A stretch of DNA of 6,967 nt from Euzebyaceae bacterium (GTDB lineage: Bacteria; Actinomycetota; Nitriliruptoria; Euzebyales; Egibacteraceae), in assembly GCA_013696915.1 (NCBI GenBank), contig JACCXR010000549.1, forward strand, positions 1-6,967, given 5' to 3'. The notes beneath the pieces were generated by a model, which saw only the letters and a list, made by a program, of their open reading frames with translations, was not told the origin of the DNA and searched no databases. Positions within the stretch are counted from its first letter, which is position 1. Every line of letters starts with the position of its first letter. Below are positions 1 to 5,598 of the stretch, in pieces. Position numbers and translations under genes: made by a program.

Positions 1-1
1 G

Positions 2-586
2 GCCGAGGCCGGGCGACAGCGCATCGCCGCCGCCGGTCTGGCCGATCGGGTGCGCATCCTGCAGACCGACTACCGCGAGCTCGACGGCCGCTTCGATGCC
101 GTGGCCTCGGTGGGAATGTTCGAGCACGTCGGTCCGGACGACCTCGGCAGCTACTTCGCGGTCGCGCACCGGCTCACCGCGGACGGCGGCCTGTTCCTCA
201 CCCACGGAATCGTCACGGGGGATGCGGCCCACGTCCGCACGGGCGCCGAACGCACCTTCGTGTCGTCCTACGTCTTCCCCGACGGGGGACTGGTCCCGGC
301 CTGGCGGGCGGTGCGGCATCTCGAGGCGGCTGGCTTCGAGCTGCTCGACGTGGAGCAGCTGCGGCCGCACTACGCCCTGACGCTCCGGGCCTGGCTGGCG
401 AGGTTGGAACAGCACCGTGGCGCCGCGCTGGAAGCCGTCGGCGAGGCGCGGTACCGGGCCTGGAGGGCCTACACCGCCGCCTCGGCCGTCAGCTTCTCGT
501 CCGGCGCCCTCGGCGTCGTGCAGATCCTCGGCTCCAAGGGCCACCCCGCCCCGCTCGGGCGGGACTGGATGACGCCGGTCACCTGA
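2..586 (+). CDS. Cyclopropane-fatty-acyl-phospholipid synthase-type SAM methyltransferase, C-terminal part (5' end outside window)
   Basis: The reading frame is open from the first bases of the window to a TGA at 584-586, giving 194 visible residues. The GTG at 50 is internal, because family-like sequence (RIAAAGLADRV) lies in frame before it. The family transfers a methylene group from S-adenosylmethionine to the double bond of unsaturated acyl chains at the membrane surface. Visible family features are the DYRE strand end, VASVGMFEHVG (the E/H segment near the active site), a YVFPDGGLVP segment matching the usual IFPGG..P, and HYALTLRAW matching the usual HY..TL..W. The SAM-binding glycine motif must lie upstream of the window. 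By eye, the family cysteine near the C-terminus (E. coli Cys354) is a serine here (codon 482-484). Alternatives are mycolic-acid-type or unsaturated-fatty-acid methyltransferases of the same superfamily. The family call is solid; the exact substrate is unknown. Confidence 0.9.
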   Translation, partial: AEAGRQRIAAAGLADRVRILQTDYRELDGRFDAVASVGMFEHVGPDDLGSYFAVAHRLTADGGLFLTHGIVTGDAAHVRTGAERTFVSSYVFPDGGLVPAWRAVRHLEAAGFELLDVEQLRPHYALTLRAWLARLEQHRGAALEAVGEARYRAWRAYTAASAVSFSSGALGVVQILGSKGHPAPLGRDWMTPVT

Positions 587-613
587 CGTTCCGGCCGACG
601 CTGCCCCCGGCTG

Positions 614-730
614 CTACGACGTCAACTCGGTCGGGTCCGGAAGGTCACCTTGCTGGACGTCCTGCTGGATCTCCTGGAGGTTCTGGCGGCGGCCGGACAG
701 AATGCCACCGGTGCGCGATCCGTCCGCCAT
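614..730 (-). CDS. Probable small protein of 38 residues, unknown function
   Basis: A short minus-strand reading frame runs from an ATG at 730 to a TAG at 616-614. It starts MADGSRTGG and ends DLPDPTELTS. Codon composition is typical of a real high-GC gene: my hand count gives G or C at 27/38 first, 17/38 second and 32/38 third positions. The middle (RRQNLQEIQQDVQQ) would form a polar amphipathic helix, followed by an acidic Pro-containing tail. No clear Shine-Dalgarno sequence precedes the ATG, so the message may be leaderless or the start may lie further upstream in the same frame. The gene converges with the methyltransferase (27 bp between stops) and diverges from the SpoIIE phosphatase (76 bp between starts), so it sits alone in a gap. 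I do not recognise the family. It could be a chance frame, but the codon profile argues against that. Confidence 0.5.
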   Translation of the reverse strand: MADGSRTGGILSGRRQNLQEIQQDVQQGDLPDPTELTS

Positions 731-750
731 GCGTGGTGCATCCGCGAATC

Positions 751-766
751 CGCGGGTCGACTCGCG
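751..766. promoter_or_regulatory. Near-palindrome in the divergent start region, possible operator
   Basis: CGCGGGTCGACTCGCG reads the same on both strands except for one position pair (14 of 16 bases symmetric). It lies between the start of the minus-strand small gene (730) and the GTG of the phosphatase (807), where a shared operator would be expected. GC-rich DNA yields such palindromes by chance, and no recognisable -35/-10 pair flanks it, so the functional call is weak. Confidence 0.25.
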
Positions 767-794
767 GGAAAGACACCGCCCCGACCCTTCTGCC

Positions 795-800
795 GAGGAG
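795..800 (+). promoter_or_regulatory. Ribosome binding site that sets the GTG start of the SpoIIE phosphatase
   Basis: GAGGAG lies 6 nt before the GTG at 807. The frame extends upstream to an ATG at 702, but that start lacks a similar site and would add 35 residues of low-conservation sequence, so 807 is preferred. Confidence 0.65.
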
Positions 801-806
801 ATCCCC

Positions 807-1994
807 GTGCCGACCGACCCGATCGGGCGCCTGCTCGAGGCCCTCGACACGTGCCCGCCGTTCGCCTTCCTCGACGTGCTGCGCGAGCACCTCACGGCGA
901 CTGTCGGGGCCCGGGACGTGCATCTGTGGCTGGCGGACTATGCCGGCCAGTCTCTGGAACTGCTGCGGGTGCCAGGCGACCGCATGCCGGACCCCTCCCT
1001 GCCGGTCGACGACGAGGGGCCGGGCCAGACGTTCCGGTCCCAGCAGACCGGCGTTCACCTCCGGTCCGTCAGCGCCGTCGTCTCCGTGCCGGTCACCGTC
1101 CGCGCCGAGCGGCTGGGGGTGCTGCAGGTCCACCTCCCGCATCCGCCGGCGGCCGACGACGTCAGGCTGTTGAGAGCGACCTGCTCCGCGCTGGCCTATG
1201 TCCTGCTGGCGTCGCGGCGCTACACCGACGTCTTCGAACGGGCGCGCAGGCAGCGTGACCTTGAGGTGCCCGCCGAGATGCAGTGGGAGCTGCTGCCGGT
1301 GCTCGCCCACGACGGGCCCGACTTCGACATCGCCGGCAAGCTCGAGCCGGCGTACGACATCGGCGGCGACAACTTCGACTACGCCGTCGAACCGGGGGCG
1401 GTGACGCTGTCCATCTCCGACGCCATGGGGCACGGCACGCGGGCCGCCATGCTGAGCTCGCTGGTCGTCGCGGTGCAGCGCAACGCCCGCCGCCGTGGTG
1501 AGGGGATCCGCCAACAGGTCCGGGCCGTCAACGCCACCGTGTACGACCAGTTCGGCGGCACCGACTTCGCGACGGCGATGTTCCTGCGGGCGGAGCGGTC
1601 GACGGGAGAGGTGGCGGTCGTCAATGCCGGCCACTCGCTGGCGTACATCCTGCGCGACGGCGCCCTCGTCCCGCTCGCGGTCGACGCCGACGTGCCGATG
1701 GGCCTGTTCCCCGACGCCGAGTACACCCTCCACCGCGTCCGATTCGCCGTGGGTGACCGCCTGATTCTGATCAGCGACGGCGTCCTGGAGGCGGCGACCG
1801 AGGAGGGCGACCCGTACGGCGAGGACCGGCTGCGTGAGCATCTGCAGTCGACCGCCGGCGAGAGCCCCGTCGAGGTCGTGCGCCTGCTGACCGCAGCGGT
1901 CATGCGGCATCGAGCCGGCCATCTGGTGGACGACGCGACCGCCGTGTGCCTCGACTACCACGCGACCCGACGCGAAGGTCGGGACCGTCCGTAA
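807..1994 (+). CDS. GAF-domain PP2C-type (SpoIIE/RsbU) serine phosphatase
   Basis: This 395-residue soluble protein begins at GTG 807 (GAGGAG 6 nt upstream). Residues 15-135 form a GAF-like sensor domain (VHLWL..., then VSVPV and RLGVLQVHLP). A short helical linker follows at 137-160, with a LLP at 162-164 matching the family's Q..LLP entry motif. The phosphatase domain covers about 172-385 and keeps the metal-binding motifs: GGDNFDY (186-192), SDAMGHG (204-210), NAGH (273-276), SDGVLEA (323-329) and DDAT (375-378). All the acidic residues expected to bind Mn/Mg are present, so it should be active. The family dephosphorylates anti-sigma-factor antagonists (STAS/RsbV-like proteins) and so switches on stress or developmental sigma factors. 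No STAS or RsbW-like kinase gene lies in the window, so its partners are elsewhere. What the GAF domain senses is unknown. Confidence 0.93.
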   Translation: MPTDPIGRLLEALDTCPPFAFLDVLREHLTATVGARDVHLWLADYAGQSLELLRVPGDRMPDPSLPVDDEGPGQTFRSQQTGVHLRSVSAVVSVPVTVRAERLGVLQVHLPHPPAADDVRLLRATCSALAYVLLASRRYTDVFERARRQRDLEVPAEMQWELLPVLAHDGPDFDIAGKLEPAYDIGGDNFDYAVEPGAVTLSISDAMGHGTRAAMLSSLVVAVQRNARRRGEGIRQQVRAVNATVYDQFGGTDFATAMFLRAERSTGEVAVVNAGHSLAYILRDGALVPLAVDADVPMGLFPDAEYTLHRVRFAVGDRLILISDGVLEAATEEGDPYGEDRLREHLQSTAGESPVEVVRLLTAAVMRHRAGHLVDDATAVCLDYHATRREGRDRP

Positions 1995-2071
1995 CGGTGG
2001 CGGCTCCGAATCGTTGAACAGGCCAACACAGCGTGGCTCCTCGTGCCCGCCCCGCGGGAAACCGATCCGAC

Positions 2072-2077
2072 AGGAGG
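2072..2077 (+). promoter_or_regulatory. Strong ribosome binding site for the short sugar-transferase-like gene
   Basis: AGGAGG lies 7 nt before the ATG at 2085. It argues that this truncated-looking gene is still translated, and it rules out the in-frame upstream codon at 2043 as the start. Confidence 0.75.
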
Positions 2078-2084
2078 CCTCCCG

Positions 2085-2510
2085 ATGCCCCCGCCCCACC
2101 GCAGGGAACCCCAGCGCTCCGACGGCCCGATCGGCCGTTCCTCGCGTCACCGCTCTCGGGCCGCCCGCCGGCCCCTGGTCCCACGCGCCGCCGCGGCCGC
2201 GCTGCTCGCCCTGATCGCACCGGTCCTCGGCCTCATCGCCCTCGGCGTGCGTCTCTCGCTGGGCCGCCCGGTCCTCTGCCGCAGGACGGTGGGGGCTTCC
2301 GAGGCCGCCGCAGAGGTGCTGACCTTCCGGACCACCGGCCCGGGTCGCTCGTCCAAGCTCGGTCTCCTGCTGCGCCGTTGGAATCTCGACGAGCTCCCCG
2401 TCCTGATGAGTGCCGTCCGGGGTGAGGTGCCGCTGTTCGCGCCCGTGGACCAGGGAGCTGCCGTCGGCGGCCTTGACGCCGAGAGCGAGCCGGAGGACTT
2501 CGCGGTCTGA
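2085..2510 (+). CDS. Short bacterial sugar transferase-like protein (possible reduced phosphoglycosyl transferase)
   Basis: This gene encodes 141 residues from ATG 2085. After an Arg-rich start comes one hydrophobic segment (about 34-58), then RPVLCRRTVG (61-70), which matches the family's GPV.F.Q.R.G motif. TFRTT (80-84) matches KFRTM, LLLRRWNLDELP (94-105) matches LRR.SLDELP, and RGEVPLFAP (112-120) matches RG.MSLVGP. The family transfers a sugar phosphate to undecaprenyl phosphate at the inner membrane face, starting exopolysaccharide or glycan synthesis. The Asp-Glu pair (102-103) that is catalytic in PglC-type enzymes is kept. The usual stretch between the FRT and LRR motifs is much shortened, GPRP is changed to APVD, and the C-terminal PG.TG..Q/D..Y region is absent, replaced by a short acidic tail. 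It may be a decayed gene or a repurposed fragment. It sits 90 bp after the phosphatase gene on the same strand. Confidence 0.72.
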   Translation: MPPPHRREPQRSDGPIGRSSRHRSRAARRPLVPRAAAAALLALIAPVLGLIALGVRLSLGRPVLCRRTVGASEAAAEVLTFRTTGPGRSSKLGLLLRRWNLDELPVLMSAVRGEVPLFAPVDQGAAVGGLDAESEPEDFAV

Positions 2511-2540
2511 CCTGCGAGTCCCCGAGCAGGGGCGCAGGTC
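2509..2540. terminator. Hairpin between convergent genes, likely bidirectional terminator
   Basis: GACCTGCG (2509-2516) pairs with CGCAGGTC (2533-2540). Inside it, CCCC (2520-2523) pairs with GGGG (2529-2532) around a 5-nt loop, leaving a 3-nt bulge on one side. It starts on the last bases of the stop codon of the sugar-transferase-like gene and lies about 24 bp past the stop of the convergent minus-strand gene. There is no T-tract, which is common for actinobacterial terminators. Confidence 0.6.
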
Positions 2541-2563
2541 CCGCGGTCTGGCTCGCGAGAGTG

Positions 2564-3400
2564 CTACCGCCGCAGGCGGCCGATCGCTCCAAGTGGTCGT
2601 CGGCCGCGCCGCCGGCGCCGCCCACGGCGCGCCGCCCGGACCCCCGCGGCGAGGAAGACCACGGCCGCGGCCGCCGCGGCGACGGCAGCCGGCGACCGAC
2701 GGGCCGCGGAGCCGGTGAACGTGGCGGACCATGTGCTCGCCGGCGGCTGCTCGCCCGACGCGTCGCCGGCACCCGCTGGTCTGGCGGGGGGCGCTTGTTC
2801 GGTGGGTGCCTGGTCGACCGGGGCTGGAGCGGCGGGTGCCTGGTCGGCGGGTGCCTGGTCGGCGGGTGCCTGGTCGACCGGCGTCGGGGAGGATTCCACC
2901 ACGGGCGCGGTGTCGGGCGGCGCCAGGTCGGGCTGGTCCGGCCGCGGCGCCACGTCGGGCTCATCCCGCAGTGGCGGTGAGGCGTCCTGCAGGTCCGGCC
3001 GCGGCGAGGTGTCAGCGTGGTCCGGTGGCGGCGGCGGCGACTGGGGGGACGATCCCGCCGCGCCCGGCGGGATTTCGAGCTCCGGTTCCGCCTCCGCCTC
3101 GAGCGCCGGCTCGGCATCCGTCTCCATGGGCGATTCCAGATCTCGATCCGTGTGCGGCAGCGGGGTGAATGCCTCGTCCGCGTGGTCCAGCGGTGTGGGG
3201 CCGCTCCGCGATGCGCAGTCGTCACACAGCGCCGAGGGGTCGATCTGACCCGGCGCGACCAGCGTCATCGTCCCGCTCACCTCGCAGAGGGTCGCGCCAT
3301 CCCAGACGGCCACGAGGATCCCACCCGTCCCGTGCAGGCTCTCCGCGTAGTGCTGCACGCCGGACTCGCCGACGACCACGACCGCTCTCTGTTCGTACAC
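2564..3400 (-). CDS. Orphan Pro/Asp/Ala-rich protein with a C-terminal membrane segment
   Basis: I do not recognise this family. From a GTG at 3400 (AGGGGA 5 nt upstream) it encodes 278 residues. Other possible starts are ATG 3442 and a GTG at 3463, directly after the stop codon of the ABC ATPase gene. Residues 1-70 look globular: a strand-rich stretch with RAVVVVGESG and GILVAVWDG, Cys39 and a CDDC motif (59-62) that could bind a metal or form disulfides. Residues 70-235 are a long Pro/Asp/Glu/Ala-rich, probably disordered stalk, including six pentapeptides of DQAPA type (176-205). Residues 236-254 are an Ala/Val-rich hydrophobic helix, followed by an Arg-rich tail of 24 residues. No N-terminal signal peptide is visible. 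Position directly behind the ATPase gene on the same strand suggests co-transcription. Function is unknown. Confidence 0.7.
   Translation of the reverse strand: MYEQRAVVVVGESGVQHYAESLHGTGGILVAVWDGATLCEVSGTMTLVAPGQIDPSALCDDCASRSGPTPLDHADEAFTPLPHTDRDLESPMETDAEPALEAEAEPELEIPPGAAGSSPQSPPPPPDHADTSPRPDLQDASPPLRDEPDVAPRPDQPDLAPPDTAPVVESSPTPVDQAPADQAPADQAPAAPAPVDQAPTEQAPPARPAGAGDASGEQPPASTWSATFTGSAARRSPAAVAAAAAAVVFLAAGVRAARRGRRRRRGRRPLGAIGRLRR
2786..2875 (-). repeat. 15-bp coding tandem repeat (DQAPA pentapeptides)
   Basis: Three perfect 15-bp copies of GGCGGGTGCCTGGTC (plus-strand sense) fill 2831-2875. A one-mismatch copy lies at 2801-2815, with diverged units at 2816-2830 and 2786-2800. On the minus strand they encode DQAPA, DQAPA, DQAPA, APAPV, DQAPT and EQAPP inside the stalk of the orphan membrane protein. 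The perfect copies point to recent slippage and probable length variation between strains. Confidence 0.85.
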
Positions 3401-3463
3401 GTCCGTCCCCTGTCGTCGACTCCGGGCTCCGATATGGAGCATTCTCCGTCGGGCCGGCTCCAC

Positions 3464-4582
3464 TCACACCCCCCGACCATGCCAGATCGCGGCCTCCGTG
3501 ACGGGGTCGAAGATCTGCGCTCCCGCGGTGTCCACGGCGAGCTCCACGGGCGCCCCCCCGGCAGGGCCGGCGTAGGGCGGGTAGAGCGCGGACAGTTCGG
3601 ATCCCTCCACGCGGACCCCCACGATGTCGGCGTGCCCCATCCGCTCGACCCTCGTCACGGTGCCGCGCAGCCGGCGATCGACGGGGCAGTCCGGGCGGGA
3701 GCCGGCGTCTCGGAGGAGGTGGGCGCGCAGGCCGACGAGGACGCGTCGGCCGACGTGTCTGCGCAGCGGTCCCGGCAGGCCCCCCGGTATCCGGAGGCGC
3801 TGGGAGCCGACGACCAACCACGACAGTCCCGCCTCGTCTGTGACGGCGGCCTCGACAAACCGCATGTCGGGGAACCCGACGAACTCCGCGACGAAGCGGT
3901 TGACGGGACGATCGAGGAGCGCTGCCGGGGTGGCGACCTGCTGGACCTGGCCGTCACGCAGGACCGCCACCCGGTCGCCCATCGCCAGGGCCTCGCTCTG
4001 GTCGTGGGTGACGTGGACGGTCGTGACGCCGAGGCCCTTCTGGAGCTGCACCAGCTCCGCCCGCACCCGGGTGCGCTCCGCGGCGTCGAGGTTGACCAGC
4101 GGCTCGTCGAGCAGGAAGACGCGCGGGACGCGCGTGGTCGCACGGCCCAGCGCCGCACGCCGGCGATGCCCGGCCGACAGGGTCCGTGGCAGCCGCCGGA
4201 GCTGGGCCTGGAGCCCGAGCACCCGCGCTTCGGCGCTCACGCGGCGGCCGACTTCGTCCCGGGGGACCCCGTGCACCTTCAGGCCGAACCCCATGTTCCC
4301 GGCGACCGTCAGGTGCGGGTAGAGACCCGCGTCCTGGAGCACCATGGCGACGTCCCGTCCACGGGGTGGCAGGTTCGTGACCTCCTGGCCGTCGATGTGC
4401 ACCGAGCCGGACGACACGGGGTCCAGACCCGCCACCACCCGCAGGACGGTCGACTTGCCGGAACCGGAGGGACCGGTGACGACCAGGAGCTCGCCATCGG
4501 CGATCCCCAGGTCGACGCGCCACAGCGCCCGGGTTCCGTCGGGGAAGACCCGGGAAACATCCGTCAGGGTGACGCTGGCCAT
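3464..4582 (-). CDS. MalK/UgpC-type ABC transporter ATP-binding protein with degenerate signature motif
   Basis: This 372-residue protein starts at ATG 4582 (GGAG 4 nt upstream). The ATPase domain fills about 1-235: Walker A GPSGSGKST (37-45), Q-loop Gln83 (VLQDAGLYPH), Walker B VFLLDE (155-160), D-loop NLDA and H-switch His193 (VTHDQSEALAMGDR). The C-terminal 240-372 is a TOBE/OB-type regulatory region (GLRAHLL, RVERMGHADIV, FDPVTEAAI), as in sugar-import ATPases of the MalK/MsmX/UgpC group. These proteins power uptake of oligosaccharides or glycerol phosphates at the inner membrane face with two permeases and a binding protein. None of those partners lies within the window. The signature is LSAGH (135-139) in place of LSGGQ, followed by RRRAALGRA. 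It may serve permeases encoded elsewhere or have another role. The orphan membrane protein gene follows on the same strand. Confidence 0.92.
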   Translation of the reverse strand: MASVTLTDVSRVFPDGTRALWRVDLGIADGELLVVTGPSGSGKSTVLRVVAGLDPVSSGSVHIDGQEVTNLPPRGRDVAMVLQDAGLYPHLTVAGNMGFGLKVHGVPRDEVGRRVSAEARVLGLQAQLRRLPRTLSAGHRRRAALGRATTRVPRVFLLDEPLVNLDAAERTRVRAELVQLQKGLGVTTVHVTHDQSEALAMGDRVAVLRDGQVQQVATPAALLDRPVNRFVAEFVGFPDMRFVEAAVTDEAGLSWLVVGSQRLRIPGGLPGPLRRHVGRRVLVGLRAHLLRDAGSRPDCPVDRRLRGTVTRVERMGHADIVGVRVEGSELSALYPPYAGPAGGAPVELAVDTAGAQIFDPVTEAAIWHGRGV

Positions 4583-4731
4583 CGTTCTCCAGGACCGGGG
4601 TGAGGCGGAAGACCATCTTGCCGCCGGGAGCGGTCCGGTGCGCGGTTGGAGTTGGCCTGTTTGTCCCGACGAGCCACCGGGGAAGTCGTGTGCTCAAGTT
4701 CAAGGATGATTCGCTTGGGAAGGGACGACTA
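4583..4731. promoter_or_regulatory. Divergent promoter region between the ABC ATPase and the LEA/holin/DUF3618 operon
   Basis: These 149 bp separate two divergent starts and must carry promoters in both directions. In-frame codons upstream of 4732 could extend the plus-strand gene to 4600, but the Shine-Dalgarno site at 4720-4725 favours 4732. I see no convincing minus-strand promoter boxes, and no riboswitch-like structure. Confidence 0.6.
4659..4684 (+). promoter_or_regulatory. Candidate SigB/SigF-type stress promoter
   Basis: GTTT (4659-4662) is followed after 16 nt by GGGGAA (4679-4684). The actinobacterial SigB/SigF consensus is GTTT, a 15-17 nt spacer, then GGGTAT or similar; the -10 box here matches at GGG and one A. 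Transcription would begin about 40 nt before the ATG at 4732. The fit is partial and found by eye, so this is a hypothesis that agrees with the stress-type gene content downstream. Confidence 0.35.
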
Positions 4732-5598
4732 ATGGAGCACAACGAGGGTGCGCCGACGCCCGAGGAGACGGGGACCATCGGCACCCCGCCGCGCGGGCCC
4801 TATAGCCCGTCCGGTGGCGGGTCGGGCTCCCAGGCCGGCGAGACCGCGAACCTGGCCAAGGAGCAGGGCGGCCGGGCGGCGCAGACCGCCAAGGACGAGG
4901 CCGGCCACGTCGCGGGGACCGCCAAGGAGCAGACCAGCCATGTGGCCGAGACGGCCAAGGATCAGGCCGGCCAGGTCGCCGAGACGGCCAAGGAGCAGGC
5001 GGGTCGCGTCGCCGGCGAGATCACCGAGCACGGTCGCACCCTGGTCAGCCAGACCACCAGCCAGCTGCAGAGCCAGGCGAGTGAGCAGACCGACCGGTTC
5101 GCCGGAGCGCTCCGGCAGCTGGGGGAGCAGGTCCGCGCGCTCGCCGAGGGACGCACCGACGAGACCGGGCAGGCCGGCGACTACGCCAAGCAGGCCGCCG
5201 AGACCGTCAGCCGCCTCGCCGACCGGGTCGAGTCCCTCGGCTTCGAAGGCGTGGTGCGAGAGGTGCAGCAGTTCGCCCGCCGCCGCTCGGGAGTGTTCCT
5301 CGCGGGCTCTGCGGCGGCCGGCTTTCTGATCGGGCGGGTCGCCCGCAACGTCAGCGGGTCCTCCGACGGGCCGACGCAGCAGAGCGGACGTCAAACGCCC
5401 CCGAGTTCCGGCGGCATGTACGAAGCCCCCTCGACCCCGCCGCCGGCGATCCCGCACATCACCACGGACGACATCTCCACCGGCGAGGTCAGGCCGCAGC
5501 AGACCCTCACGGCCCCCGCCCTCGACCCGGATCCGGGCATCGACCCCGACCCGCTGGACACGCGTCCGGGCGGCGTCGGCTCCCCTGGAGCACCCTGA
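4732..5598 (+). CDS. LEA group 3-like 11-mer repeat protein with a membrane segment
   Basis: This 288-residue protein starts at ATG 4732 (AAGGGA 6 nt upstream). After a Gly/Pro/Ser-rich start, residues 41-95 are five 11-mers of the type TAKEQAGHVAE, with Lys invariant at position 3 and Ala at position 10. This agrees closely with the 11-mer of group 3 LEA proteins (TAQAAKEKAGE, rotated). A Gln/Ala-rich amphipathic helical region follows (96-185). Residues 186-201 (SGVFLAGSAAAGFLIG) are a short Gly/Ala-rich hydrophobic segment, and 206-288 are Pro/Asp-rich and probably disordered. LEA repeats fold into amphipathic helices on drying and protect membranes or proteins; here they would be tethered to the membrane. 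The gene heads an operon: its TGA overlaps the next gene's ATG by one base. Generic low-complexity Ala/Gln-rich sequence is the alternative, but the strict 11-residue period supports the LEA-like reading. Confidence 0.85.
   Translation: MEHNEGAPTPEETGTIGTPPRGPYSPSGGGSGSQAGETANLAKEQGGRAAQTAKDEAGHVAGTAKEQTSHVAETAKDQAGQVAETAKEQAGRVAGEITEHGRTLVSQTTSQLQSQASEQTDRFAGALRQLGEQVRALAEGRTDETGQAGDYAKQAAETVSRLADRVESLGFEGVVREVQQFARRRSGVFLAGSAAAGFLIGRVARNVSGSSDGPTQQSGRQTPPSSGGMYEAPSTPPPAIPHITTDDISTGEVRPQQTLTAPALDPDPGIDPDPLDTRPGGVGSPGAP
4852..5016 (+). repeat. Five 33-bp coding repeats (LEA-like 11-mers)
   Basis: Five consecutive 33-bp units encode residues 41-95 of the LEA-like protein: LAKEQGGRAAQ, TAKDEAGHVAG, TAKEQTSHVAE, TAKDQAGQVAE and TAKEQAGRVAG. 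The last two are the most alike, suggesting expansion from that end. Confidence 0.85.

Noticed and set aside
1984..1998. Small hairpin ACCGT-5 nt-ACGGT over the phosphatase stop codon
   Set aside because: A stem of only 5 bp with no extension or T-tract; too weak to call a terminator.
645..2732. A 695-codon open frame on the minus strand across the phosphatase and sugar-transferase-like genes
   Set aside because: It is antisense to two genes with clear domain motifs, starts inside a third, and its Arg/Gly/His-rich composition is typical of a shadow frame in high-GC DNA.
2786..2875. Tandem repeats as a possible CRISPR array
   Set aside because: The units are directly adjacent 15-mers without spacers and lie inside a coding frame.
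2715..3248. A plus-strand frame with GAWSA repeats
   Set aside because: It is the antisense of the 15-bp DQAPA repeats; it starts and ends inside the opposite gene and has no ribosome binding site.
3017..4603. A 528-codon open frame on the plus strand opposite the ABC ATPase
   Set aside because: The minus strand carries complete Walker A, Walker B and H-switch motifs; the plus-strand translation shows no domain and is Arg/Gly/Asp/His-rich.
4600..4731. Upstream extension of the LEA-like gene to a GTG at 4600
   Set aside because: It would read through the likely promoter, has no good ribosome binding site, and ATG 4732 has AAGGGA at the right distance.
4729..5457. A 242-codon minus-strand frame with Leu/Gly repeats opposite the LEA-like gene
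   Set aside because: The LLLGRLGDLAGL-like repeats are the antisense reading of the 33-bp LEA repeats. The plus frame has a Shine-Dalgarno site and coupled downstream genes.
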